A DNA stretch of 64,000 bases from Daphnia pulex (Eukaryota > Arthropoda > Branchiopoda > Diplostraca > Daphniidae). This document shows positions 31,790 to 44,242 of the stretch, in pieces. Where the stretch lies: the NCBI RefSeq assembly GCF_021134715.1, contig NC_060022.1, forward strand, positions 4,593,001 through 4,657,000, in the 5' to 3' direction. Positions within the stretch are counted from its first letter, which is position 1. Each line of letters opens with the position of its first letter. A program made the position numbers and the translations under genes. The notes beneath the pieces are model-generated. The model was not told the origin of the DNA. It did no database searches and saw nothing but the letters and a program-made list of their open reading frames with translations.

Positions 31790-34772
31790 TTTGTTTGCGT
31801 GTTAAGAAAAAGTCAATTGTTTAAAGTTCACTTTGATTATGCTCAGTTCCAACGTGGGGATCCTGCAAGCATCCACCGCCACCGCCTGCTCAACAATGGC
31901 GATAATAGGAATTACACACGTCTAGTAATGGCAATTCCCTTAGCTCCTCCTTGACATCCCATACACTGAGCGACGTAGAGGTATGCAAATGCATATGAGT
32001 GAAAGTAAGATAAATAAGTGGATGAAAACTGGTCTGGGTCCTCGAAACTATCTCCTTCATCCTGTCGAGAATTCGCTTTCGTGCAAAGTATAAGTAAAAA
32101 GTAAAAACATACAGGTGTGGAGCTCAGCAGACAAGCCTATACTTTTGGAATTAGTTTAACCCAATATAATATGGGCCACGTTTCGTCGAAGGCTCTATTT
32201 TGGAAAGGTTTGCTGTAAAAATAAGGAGCATGCACACACGAATAAAAAAGGTTAAGGTCGTAAAGGAACTAAATTTAGTACGTCAAGTCCTAGACAGTCC
32301 TATCCAGACAACCAAAAATCTCCTTGAGTATGTGTATTTGCACCTTATTCGGAGATATATAATACCGTCTAGGAAAAAAGATACATACTGATCAGTCCGT
32401 TGTTCTATATTCCCTTTACATCAGCTTTCTCACTTAATTAATTGTGGTCGCCTAAACGATTCGAGCTGACTTGGAGTAGTCCTACCCGATCCTACCTCAT
32501 TTAAAAAGAATGAGTTATAGGGCTTAAGGTCTCGACTGTAAAGTTAGAATGATAACAAAGCTAATTCATTGGAAAGAGATTGACTTATCCGTCGTTACAT
32601 AACTTATAAGAGGTGAAAGCTGCTCAAGTTTAATGTTGATGGAGAGCTACTGAAATGTGTACCTAGCGAACTTCTCGTTATTCGAAAGTGAATTTACCCC
32701 ATGTTATTCGTGCTAAAACTTGCCAACGATTTCCAATTAACATTTTGCGCGAGATAAATTGGCCCTGCAAAATTCTTTCACGTACCTGTTTCCCTGTTTC
32801 GACGCTCTTGATTTTCAATTAACCATTAATAATTGGCCCCAAATGGCTCAAATGTTTTTAGGTATGTGCTCTGGCTCTGGGACAATTCCCAAATGAAGTG
32901 AAATATATTACCTGTTTAGTTGGATTTCACCCTGTACAGAATTTAGAAACTGATTCAGGTAACAAACTGGCTTTTTTTTAGATGCCAGTAACTAAACAAC
33001 AACAACGTTCTACCGATATAGCTGCGCGAGATATTGATTTAACACACGTATACCAATCTGCTTTACCTTTTCCGAAACCCTTTCGATGAAACTTGTTATT
33101 CAAATGCATTAACACGTTTGCAATTGCGTGCCGGATTGCCCTAGTTTAAAATATTCGTCTAGGAAACGAAACAGAGGGTAAAACTTGTTTTGAACACCAC
33201 CCAAAAAAGATGTTGCGACAAACGAAATCAATTTCCCACTCGCCGCATCAGGTGACCTGTGTTTATCCTACATACCATCCGACGTAATTCGAGATATTTA
33301 TAGACTATTAACAACAGCACTATTTTGTTATTGATTCTCTTACGTATTATAAACTTAAGTATTTAGAAAAATGATTTGGGAATTTTCGACGACAAGAAAT
33401 GGCGTCTTGGGCTCGAAGTCTTTGCTAGAAACTCCCGGGAAAAACCTCCCCGTTCAAAAAAGGAGATGTTTGCCACGCATTTGACGCCAAAAGAAATCGA
33501 ATTTATTAACTGCGAATAACTGCAGGGTTAATGTTTTAACGACTTTCTAACTTGTTATAGCTTTTTTTTAAATTCACCTTTTTAGACAAATATTTTTGTA
33601 AGGAAATAAACTTGTACTGAAAGTGTAGAATCAGTTTCACCGCCAAAATTGTTCCCGGTTATCGGATAAAAAAATCTCCGAAAGACGTCCAGTCTAGTTA
33701 TTCAGAAATGGACGACGAAAAACCAAAAGTGTTATAGTTTTTTTCCATTTTCACTATCACAATTTTTTTTTCGTTATTATCGCTTTTACGTGGCGCAGCT
33801 GAGGTATGAAATCGGGAATGCAAATTTTTTTTACGCCGAAAATAATACTTATTACATTATAATTATTTTCATTCGTCCGGAGGTGGTGCCCTACTATACT
33901 GATTGTTTATTGATATCATGCATGCACTATTTTATTTTTTCAACCTTGGGTTACAGCTTAAAATATACGAGTATAGATTTTATTATTCATCCTCGGGACG
34001 AAAATGGGAATTTAAAAATCCCGGCATACACAGCGCGTTTGTTTCCAAAGATGAAGTTTCGAACACGAAGGTTTTTTATTTTACATCAATGAAAAGAAAA
34101 AAGAAAAAAATAAGACATTGACAAATGACGTTGGTATACGAATTCTTGGAAGGCCTATTTATACGCGAAGAAGAAAAAAAAATAGACCCCACGTAATCAA
34201 TTCAGCATCTGCGTACAAACAAGTTCTATGGTGATTCTTTTTGGTTTAGAATAACCGCTATTCAAGAAAATAGGACGAATGCATCACGCGGCCTTTATAT
34301 GACATAAACAGGATGAGGCGATACGCAATCGAAAACCTTACGAACTAGGTTGTATAGATAATTATGCATAGTATTTGAGAATAACTGGCACGTGGTTAGA
34401 ACTGGGGAAGGGGGGGGAGAGAGATTGGCGAATAAATAATTTCACATTTGTCCAGCACGTGATGACGAATGAAGATTTTCTCCGGCACGAACTGCTGCGG
34501 CATGATGGATCAGCCCAGCTGTTAAAAGTTTAGTACTTTGTGTCGTATTCAGTTTTGTGTGTACAGAACAAAAAGTGCGGTTCGGTGAATTCCCGTACGT
34601 GCTTAAATACAGCCTATTACAGACCCACTTGTTCATACATATCAAAAACTAGTTTTACTTGAACGAAAGAGAAATATTTATAAGTATACGAGCTAGAGTA
34701 TGAGCTTTGCTCCATAGCCTTTGGGTTGTTTTCTGTCGGATTCTGCTGTAAACAGGTTTCATAGGCGGCCAG
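31790..34772. other. Intergenic, between the two UGT copies
   Basis: About 3 kb with no supported gene. AT-rich DNA with several short open frames that have no family resemblance, for example near 33790-34121. No UGT fragment or transposon was recognised. It should contain the promoter of copy 1 and the 3' UTR of copy 2. Confidence 0.55.
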
Positions 34773-36550
34773 TTACTCACCTTTTTTGTTCAGATCAACA
34801 GCCAACTTTTTAGAACCATATCGGGAGTGGCAAACAGCAGCACAGAGATAGACGGCTCCGTAAGCCATCAGAAGACAGGCGGCCAAGATGACGAGAAACA
34901 CATCGACAAGGCCGCGCTGAAGGAGAAAAAGATCCCTGGATGCATTCCGTAAATGTGGCGCGCCCTGGTGGCGGATGACGTATTCTATCCAGTAAATGGC
35001 TCGGTCCATCGGATTGTCAATCTGATCGTGCATCAGAGCCGAAACTTGTCCAATTCTTTTAGCATACCTTCATCACAGACAGACATGGGTATCGATATAA
35101 AAACGTGATTGAAATTCGCTGTGTACGTGAATCACGACCGAGAAAGTGATAATACCTCGGATTAGTCAGAATAGCTTGGATGGAATTGTAAAGCATTTCT
35201 TCGGTTAGTTTGCCCAAGTTCAGACGAATGGCGTACCCATCGTCTTCGGCTTTTTGGGCATTGATCGGCTGGTCAGCAAAGATGGGCAAAAAGATGGCGG
35301 GTACACCGTGAAAGACAGTCTCTTGTTTACTGAGGAGTCCGCCATGCGAGATGAAAAGTCGAGCATTTCGATGGCTCAATAATTCCTTTTGCGGTAACCA
35401 AGAAATAGTTTTGACGTTGGACGGGATCAATTCTTCGCTTTCTCCTAATTTGCTTTGATCTTCCCATTTCCACACGACTCGTTGGGGCAGTCGGGCGAAA
35501 ACGGACAGAAATAAACGGCGGAAATCTTTTGGAAGTCCGTCGCCTCTCAACATTGAACCGAAACTCACAATGATGAATCCAGCGTCACCAGAACCGTCGA
35601 GAAACGAAACTAATTCCTGTATCAATAAAGATAATGGACGATTAAACAAATTCAGAAAATGAACTTGAGAAATTAAATACCTTGGGAATTTCATTTCGAG
35701 CTTCACCCAAGTGCAATCCGCCAACTTCCACGACGGCCGGTGAAGTAGGGAGCTGGAAATTAATGCTGAAATGTGTGTTGGACAAAATGAGGCTCAGGTA
35801 ACGATTTTCAATCGCAGCAACGGAGGTCAAGTTGTTTTTTCCGAGCACTTTGGATGCCACCCGATCGATTTCAGGAAGGACCAGCCAGCGATGAAAGTAG
35901 ACGGCAAAGACACTGGTCACTACGTTGAAAGTTCGCTGCCACAAATCCATCTTGTCTCTTGTTCCGGCAGGATTTGGGAAGTGATCCAGGGCCAGTGGCG
36001 AACCGATGGCGTACAGAAGCCACGGAGAAGGAGGGAAACAGTTCAGGTAAATAAATGGCACATCAAAGACTTCGGCCAACAGTAATGTGCAATCATTGGA
36101 AAATCCGTCGAGGATAATGAGATCGTATCGCTCCTTCGAATTCATCAGCTGATGAAAGACAGGATCCTCATAAATGGCCCTGCAATATCTCTCAATCGTG
36201 GCTTGCATTCTGAATAGGAGACGAAATGGGCTGTCACGATCGTTGAAATCGATTTGATGTTGGCTGTTGAGCCTCACCAAATTTGGAGAAGTTAAAAGTC
36301 GCAAATTGGAGCTGTTGGTCGTCGTCTGATTGCTTTGAATCACCGAACTCGATTTGTCTGATTGCAATAATCCGTTCCAGTACGTAACAAAGTGGCCACG
36401 ATCGGCCAACTCGGCCACCAGCGGTTTGAACACATTGCTGTGGCTGGGCGAGGTGATGGGCGTTAGGACGAGAATATTGTGGGTCGCACTCAAACCAATG
36501 GCTGCTGATAACACAATTAGAAAACACTTGGCCGAAAATTGGGTTGACAT
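34773..36550 (-). CDS. UDP-glycosyltransferase, tandem copy 2
   Basis: Second member of the UGT pair. The exons on the minus strand are 36550-35681, 35616-35156 and 35067-34773, giving 541 residues. Exons 1 and 2 are the same lengths as in copy 1 (870 and 461 bases) and exon 3 differs by three bases. The signal peptide is CFLIVLSAAIGLSATHN. Motifs include GFIIVSFGSMLRGDGLP, ISWLPQKELLSHRNARLF, then GGLLSKQETVFHGVPAIFLP with the normal Gly, and ADQPINA. The C-terminal anchor is FLVILAACLLMAYGAVYLC with a tail of Lys-rich character. Large blocks of exons 1 and 2 are nearly identical to copy 1 at the DNA level, while introns and the substrate-pocket stretch near residues 205-250 differ. That pattern suggests gene conversion. 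Substrates cannot be inferred. Confidence 0.94.
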
Positions 36551-38672
36551 TTCGGTATAAGATCCTCTCCGGTAAAGAGATTTAATTATAAATGACGATT
36601 CACTGAATCGACCCTTGAGCTGCTAATTATGTGTGGTTGCTTTCTAGCGTAGTAGGAAGTAAACTAAGGCAGATGTAACAACTAAATGGATGAGATCAGA
36701 GTAATGGTCGAATGAACTCCACACCATCACCTACTTGACGGTTGGAGAAACGTCTCTGCACGAAGGAACACGCAGAGACAAAACAGGTTGTTGGAAGATC
36801 AGCAAAAACAAATTCCGGTTTGACTACATTTATTGTAACGGTATTCTGGTATGCCCACAGAAAAAGGAACGAAGGGCAAAAAAGATAAAAGGAACGTACC
36901 AGAAAAATATGCGACAAAAAAACATGATCATGTTTTCAAAAGGAATCACAATGAGATTGGCTTTTTCTCGATTTCAAACCTGGTGGGAATTTCATTCGTT
37001 TGACAGGTTATAGACATTTTTCAAAAATTAGAGAAAACTTGTTTTTCTTGAATATTTAATGAATCATCAAAGCGATTTTAGAGCACAATTCACTGTGAAT
37101 AATTAATTTACATACTGTGGTATCATAAAAGAATTTTGTCGGTTTCGCACAAGTACGATAGTTTAACCCAACTGTATTCGTGACTGGACAGGAAATTACA
37201 ATAATTTCATCCGGTTCTAATAAATAATAATTCTAATAATTTCAAATTAGAACTGGATGAAACCAGACAACGAACCTCGTAAGACGAGATTTCTCTTATA
37301 CTCGGTGGCAAATTCATATTATTTTGCATTGCAGATTCATTCGCCCCTTGGTTTTGTTGCCTTGTGGGGTCAATCCTACGTTATGCTTCCAGGTCGTAAA
37401 TAACATTCGATTAAAATGTTAGAAATTCAATTTTAAATGTATTTATTAATCAGGTCAGCGAATCTCCGCTTTAAAGTTTGAGCTCCCAGGAACACGGAAA
37501 AATCATGACAGATAGTTGGCAGTTTTAAGACGTGCGCTTGTCCGTCATTCAAATTAAGCGACAACAATGTGTCGACTGTTACCTAAAGCAGCGCTCACCT
37601 TGGAAAGTTAGGGTAGAAAATTCAAGCCTCTAGAGTCCTAATCCAATAAACTCTTATATTAGTTACTAGAACAAGAAATTCGAAGGGAAAATATTTTGGA
37701 ACAAACGGAGCAAACCAAGGACCCAAAAAACCAAAATTTTTCAGCTAGCGATTGCAACACAGTGACACAAGGCGCATTGCTGGGCGTTCAGAAACCTCAA
37801 TCCCCCACCTCTCCAATTAAAAAAAAATGTTTGAAAGCTCGAAAGAGACACTCCAAGCATTTCATAATAAGAACAATGTCATTAGAGGCAAATATGAGCT
37901 AATAAAGAAGGATCGGTTATTTAACCTTCGGCTGATTTGTTGCTAGCCACTGATAAAACAAGAAGCCAAATCAACGATATCTGTCTTTCAAGCTGCCCCA
38001 GCGACACCTTCCGTTGATCGGACTCTGCAATTTTGCGAAGAGACAAGTTAAACTCCAAAAGTCCCGGAGGGAAACTGGCGACGCTAGGTGCGCGGCAAAA
38101 TTTGAATTAGGAATACAAACAATTTGTTAATTTAAAAATGAAACAAATTCAAAACAAAATGTATCAACATGAATCAAAACGGGAATCGAGTTCGATTGCG
38201 CGCATAAGAACATGTATTTCAAATCAAGATAGGAAAAAATTTAATTCAGTGAACACGCACAATGTTACAACGCAAGCTATACATGTTCGTAAAGCATGGT
38301 CTAATATGAAGTGAGTATTAATTTTTTTTTTTCTAGAACGCCCTGTATCATATATTCGATTTTGACTCAAAAGCAAACACAGGATTGATGACTAGACATC
38401 GTGAATTGCGATCTCGCAGAAATACTGATATCTTCCATCAATAATAAGGGCCTGAGTGGAGCTCCTATGTGAGAGCAGCATTTTGAAGACACTTGCATGT
38501 CTTTCGCAGCATAAATTACTTACTAGTACTGAGTGGACCAAGATATAAAACATTAGACTACTACGATAATATCTGAAATGATAGAGGCGAGAATGCTAAT
38601 GGAATGTTCGATACAGCGATACGTTTTAAAAGCCACGTTTCGCTAGGAGGGACTGCGGTGCAAATCTGGTTA
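36551..38672. other. Intergenic, UGT copy 2 promoter to INPP5F 3' end
   Basis: About 2.1 kb with no supported gene. One imperfect inverted repeat lies at 37205-37262. The rest shows nothing recognisable. Confidence 0.55.
37205..37262. repeat. Imperfect inverted repeat, 17-base arms
   Basis: The left arm TTTCATCCGGTTCTAAT (37205-37221) pairs with the right arm ATTAGAACTGGATGAAA (37246-37262) with one mismatch and a 24-base AT-rich loop. It could be a small MITE-like remnant or a hairpin. No flanking target duplication was recognised. Confidence 0.55.
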
Positions 38673-41600
38673 TTAAAGACGAATAATTCTAGTGTTTGTG
38701 CAGATATTCCGCTTCGTTACATCTTCATCCTCGTTATCTTTGCTGATCGATGTATCCTTCTTATTTGTGTCCAGCATTTTTCTAGGGTCAAGATTGGCGC
38801 CTAGATTCTGGACACCTTTAGCCAACATCACAAGTGGATTTCCTTTAACGCTAGTAGGCGACGTGAGAATACCCATATTGAACTTTCCGTGTGAACTAGG
38901 GATTTTAAACGAGGCCAAAACGTTGGTCCCGACTGGAAGTAATCCTTCGTGATTGGATTTTGAATTTTTCATTTCTACGGTGACTGGATTACTGCCCAAG
39001 CTCGTCTCGGAGGAGGCACGAAGTAGATTGGAGGACTCTTCAGCTGCAACACGTAATTCAATGCGTTCCGACGAGTGAGATAAGTGCTTCAGCCGTTGAA
39101 CGGAAGCTTGACTGGTATTTTCTGCGCCGTCCGTTGTACTGATCTGAATTTCTGGTGTTACAATCAAGCGAATATGCTCGTCGAGTCTGCCCAGCTCTCC
39201 ATTGCGCTTCCCTTTCGGCAAGCAACGGCTATCAAATTGTCCAGCGCTAACACAACGGAGTAAGACTTTAGGCTGCGGAGGTTTTTCGAGCGGCTTCGTT
39301 TCTTCGAGCAAATGGTCGGTTACCTCTAACCGAATTTCGTTGCCAGTGAGGAATAGGACGCCAACTGACGGTAAATGTAAAACGTCCTTGATTACTGAAA
39401 ATGATGTGAGATCGTTCAAACTAGAATAACTAGAAGGCATTCGCAATTCTGGGTTAGGTAATCCAGTTGTCGGAAGCTCTATCGCTTGGTCGGAAACTTC
39501 CTTCTTTTTACTGACTGAACGGCCTAAATTGCGTGATATTGCTGAAGGTTTCAAACGGGAAAAGTGGGAGGTAACGCTGGATAATGCCTTGTTGCCTAAA
39601 AGAACAAAAAGATATTGGAAAATGAATGTAAGAACACATCATTTCCAACAACTTACCAGCTTGTTTAAATGCAGACAGCTGCCCTTCGGATGCATTTCGT
39701 GGGAATCCACCCTGCCAAAGCGGTACTTCAATGTGCCCAATTTTTGTAGTGGATTTTAGTGAGATTTTTTCCAAAGTGCCGACCACATAGGGAATCGACA
39801 ACTGAGATATATCCATAGTAACATGAATGGTTTCGGCAATTGCCTTTAATGACTCTGCACCATAAACGATTCAATAAGAAGTCGTTATCAACAAGTTAAA
39901 ACAAATCAAATATTAGTCAAGTACCGTTCATATCCTCTGTCTTGCAAATGGGAACAGCCATGTTGTTAAAAAATCTTAGTCTGGTCGAACGAAATTGTAA
40001 AACTTCTCCCTCATCCGACGAATTTCGCACATGCACGCGCATGAAGAAAGTCGGCGGAGAAGCCGCTTCACGCTTAGGTGACTTGAGGAAATTCACGCCA
40101 GCATTTGACAACAAGTTTGATTTACCTTCTGATCCGACTTCCAACTTCGTCAGATCAGCCAGAGAGAATATTTTACATGCTCTGACGTGATCTACGTCAT
40201 CATCGTACCTAAAAATGGTCACGATATTAACTTGGGACTAATTCAGACAACCAACCGATGTGATAGAATGACTTACGAAACCACGTAAAGGTGTTCCCGT
40301 GACAGAATGACAATAACATCCATGTCAACCTGAGTGGGGTCTCCAGTGACGGGATGGGCATCGACCAATCCCCAAGAACCGACAATGATTTCTTCTGGAC
40401 TAACAAACTGTTTGCGACAATCTTCGATCACCTGACGAACTCTATCGGCTGTCTGCAAAACAACTTCTTCGTCATCTTCCATCATGTTACTCTGGCCGCA
40501 TAGAATATTCAGTGCATCCTCCGGCTGGATGTTTCCGAGCACAAGATCAATCGCTGTCTGTTTCAGCGTATCCTTGAATCGATTGAGGTAATACCTAACA
40601 CCAAAAAAGATTAATTAAATAAAAGTTCTTTTATAACATGATACTATCCAAGAAGCTTTTACCTATTAGCTGAGTTCATCCCGTCTTTCATCATTCCCGC
40701 AAGCCTTCTTTCACCAGTTCTTGTAAAATCACCCTATAATTAAAAGAATAATTATTTAGATCCCATTAATACACAATGCTTATTAGTTTTAATAGTTTAA
40801 CAAAACAAACCTTTAGGGCGTTTGTTCCAGCGTATTGCCGGCTGAGAACATCACCATTGTTGGCCCACATTGTATTAAACGCTGTTTTAAGCGCTGGCCA
40901 GAACGTGCCTTCTGGAGGAAGGATTCCTAATTTGCTTAGTTGACCTTCCAAAATTAATTTCCCGAAAGCAGTCTGATGAAGAAAAAACATAAATTTAACC
41001 GCAATTGGTTAAACTTTTAACTGAAACATGCAACACACCTGGCAAACATTGGTTCGATCGAGGCAGTCCATACAGTTTATTCGAAAGGTTGACTGCTGTT
41101 GACAAATGATACCGTGTGAATCGATCCACGTATACCTCATATCGTGAAGCACGTCTTCCAGTCCATTTAAAAGACGTCCGACATTCTCAAATCGCATACC
41201 ACGGCTAGGAGGAACCCACGATCAGTTACAAAAATAAACATTGGAAAATTTTCGTCGAAATATCTCACCAATGCTCGTGGAAATCAAAAGTTACATAGGT
41301 GATTCTTGCGTCATTCAAATGAATCATCTGTTCTGTAAAAGCGTCTCCGATAATCTTCTCTTTTCCATTCTGTTCCACCAGGCTAACGACGCACAAATTT
41401 CCGTAGATGGGCAACTCACGTTCAAAATGACGTTGAAACGCAACCTGAGTGTCTTCCACGCCTACAAACAAAAATAAAGACATCTACTTTTAACACACGA
41501 CATGATTTCATGTAGAAATGAAAGAAATTTACCTCGATCAATCTGAGGAGGTGGACGATATTTGAATCCTGGTTGGGACCAAAATACAGGAACTGATCCT

Positions 41601-42801
41601 CGGACTTGCACGAATGATAAAATGTGATCTCCGAAGAGGAGACACTGTTCCGTTTCCACATAATTTGCAACGTAACCATTTTCGTCGACTCCACGGCGTT
41701 TGTATCGGGTTCCAGCTCGATTTCGTGAACGACGTGAAATAAGTAATAAAGTCAAAGGCTTATTGAAATTCGTTACCCCATCAAGCACGACAGGTACAGT
41801 ATCAATATGGATGTAGCCATGAAGAATAGGGATAATCCAGGGATCAGCTTTGGGATCCTACAAATAACAAATATTTTTAGTCGTAAATATGAGGCCACAA
41901 GTTTCAAAAGTTGACTCAATTACCCCCAAATCAATCAATTCTTTGAGAAGATATTTATTCCAGAAGAAACGGCTGTTTGCTGATCGCCAAGAAACATTGG
42001 TTGAATTATAGCTCTCACCCAAAACCGGGATAGAATTGGTCAGATCGACAGTAGGAGAAAAATAAAAAGAATCTGCATGAGTGAACATCTTTTCCATTTC
42101 ATCCCAAATTTTCCTGGCCCCGCGATCGCCTTCTCTTCCATCAATTCCAATTCTTTGAGCGGCTTGAACAGTTGTACTTTTAAATGATTTGGTAGCGGAC
42201 TTTATGGAACCCCAAGTCTTGGCTAAAGCTTCCTGTTGCCTAGAACTGTGTGAGGGTTTGTTTCCTCCGTCATCCGATCTTTGGTTGAATGCGACAGAAT
42301 TGCTATGTTTCGAACACGGATGAGTAGTGATTTCGGCTTCTTGCTGACCCAGAGAAAGCAGGCCGATTTTGTTGATTTTAAAAATAGGCTGATTTTTCCA
42401 AACATAGCCAACAAGACTGCAGCTTTCTATAACTAGTAATTGAGGATCTGTGTCTACAAATAAAGCAGAATTGATGGCAAAATTCTTCACTAAGAGATAA
42501 TAGAGATTTTGATTTTTTACCAGGAAAAGAATTTAATTTGCCGACTATCCCATGGACAAGGCCCATGCAATGAGGATCATCAGCTTTTGTCAGGTCCCAG
42601 GCTAGACAATAAATGAATTAAAATAATGAAACAATGAAAAATTCACCAGTTAAATAAATTTAAAAAAAAAATTGAAATATTTATCATCTGATTGATGAAC
42701 TAACCTGTTCTCGGTTCTAAATGACCAGTTTTTCTGTTACACCATAGACTGTGCTCTCCTTGTCGAAAGATGTAATATTCAGTAGTTCTAAAGAGTTCCA
42801 T
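38673..42801 (-). CDS. INPP5F: Phosphatidylinositide phosphatase SAC2 (INPP5F)
   Basis: INPP5F/SAC2 is a 4-phosphatase for PI(4)P on early endosomes. The twelve exons on the minus strand are 42801-42705, 42601-42521, 42453-41924, 41857-41533, 41461-41269, 41204-41039, 40972-40811, 40733-40663, 40594-40277, 40208-39925, 39854-39657 and 39595-38673. They give 1115 residues (human 1132). The start MELFRTTEYYIFRQGEHSLW matches the vertebrate protein. The Sac domain has DSFYFSPTVDLTNS, RFFWNKYLLKELIDLG, then LLLISRRSRNRAGTRYKRRG and VRGSVPVFWSQPG. The catalytic CX5R is in NCMDCLDRTNV. WANNGDVLSRQYAGT and GDFTRTGERRLAGMMKDGMN follow. A hSac2 homology domain comes next (PEEIIVGSWGLVDAHPVTGD). The final 350 residues are mostly low-complexity, but the extreme C-terminus NTRIIRL resembles the vertebrate end. 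A noncoding 5' exon may lie near 43040-43090. Confidence 0.95.
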
Positions 42802-44242
42802 TTCAGTTTTCTTTTGAAATTCTTGAACAGTGAAAAGAAAAATCTGCAATATGGTGGAATTTACAATATCATCAATGAAATAATTTAGGTGACCAATAAT
42901 TTAACAAGCTTTGCTTATAATTACTTAAACAAAAAACTTCTTTTATGTATGCAAAATTGAGGATGAGGAATAGATATTATAAAACGACCTTTCAAAACAA
43001 AGAAACATTTCCCTCGAAAATAAGGTAATGGCTTAACTTACGGATTAACGACGAGGAAACTTTCGAACAATCTTCTGTCTGTATTGAAAGAGGAAAAATT
43101 TACATTGTTTCCCAAATAAAAAGCTAAAATGTTTGTCATTAAAGAACCCTATTTAGCTCAGTCGTTTCTCACGATAAAAGACAATTAAACTGCACGAAGC
43201 AACTTGAAATTCATGAAATTCTTCTTCAATTCTCCATGTTTTGACAGAAAATGGCTGCTAAGGGCTGAGGCACTGTAAAGTGTAAACAGTAGGTCGACTT
43301 GTCAAAAAATTGCATTATTTGTTTTGATTTTTTATTGGGTTCTGCAACCACATACGTTTGGGCAACTTCACTTGCTCTTTTCAATTAGAAATTAAATAAA
43401 TCAGAATTCAGAAACAAAAATTAGTTGAATGGAGTTAGGAACAGAAATAATTCTGTTACCTGAATTATTTATTTTGGGCGTCAAACGGAACTCCTGAACG
43501 AACGCAATTAAATTTATGCTACTCTTTCCGCAGAGGCAGTCAAACCTGGTCAAACAAAGTAGAGATATAGACTCCTAGAGTCTATAGCTCCGATCTATAG
43601 CTCCGTCTATAGTTCAGAGCTATAGACTCCGAGAGTCTATAGCTCTCAGATAAAGACCTTGTGTCCTAAAGTGTTTATCTGTGCTAGCAGTCACATTATT
43701 TTGTTTAACTTTTGTTTCCAGCTGTTCTCTAAAAAATAATGTTGAAGGTTGCGTACTTGCGTAGGTACCAATCTTTCTCAAACAGACTGTCTGAGCGACA
43801 CCGACTTTCTGCTAGGATTGTGCTTCAGCGCCACACATCCGCTAACGCGTTAAACATTTTAAATATTTTTGGAAATCCGTGTTGCATGGACAATTATTTA
43901 TATTTGCCGTGTTGGATGCAATTGTCGATAAATAATCTAGTGGGATTAGTTCGAATAAATATTTTGTGGATAGTTTTTAACTTAATCTTTCGTAAAAGTA
44001 TACTTTGTACTGACACGCACCAAAATTGATACAGAAGCTTATAATCCTAATACATTGATATAAGTATACATTATTGATACTAAAATACTATCTGCGACTT
44101 TCGTCCACTATCGGTTGGAAATTTTCAACAACATCAAACAAAGTTATTCTCACCCATCAACAGCTGAATATTTCATAAACACGGTTTGTTAAGTCAAGTA
44201 TAGACATATTAACAGACAGTCCGTTCCAGTGAACCCAAAAAA
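42802..44242. other. Divergent region between INPP5F and the sphingomyelinase cluster
   Basis: About 1.4 kb. It should hold the promoters of INPP5F (minus) and the first sphingomyelinase gene (plus). A palindromic repeat cluster lies at 43566-43646. No gene is visible; short open frames near 43739 have no family resemblance. Confidence 0.5.
43566..43646. repeat. Cluster of CTATAG-based inverted repeats
   Basis: The unit TCTATAGCTC and its inverse recur within 81 bases. A perfect inverted repeat has 14-base arms AGAGCTATAGACTC (43616-43629) and GAGTCTATAGCTCT (43633-43646) around CGA. A second has 9-base arms TATAGACTC (43566-43574) and GAGTCTATA (43578-43586) around CTA. Extra half units TCTATAGCTCCG lie between. 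Both could form hairpins. Confidence 0.75.

Noticed and set aside
32350-32397. ATATATAATA followed by TCAGT on the plus strand
   Set aside because: Spacing is about 37 bases, the TATA is poor, and no frame or gene follows.
33790-34121. Overlapping plus-strand frames of 72-100 codons
   Set aside because: AT-rich composition, no family resemblance and two competing frames; likely chance.
35090-35097. Second TATCGATA element
   Set aside because: It lies in an intron of UGT copy 2, not in a promoter; taken as a chance copy of the 8-mer.
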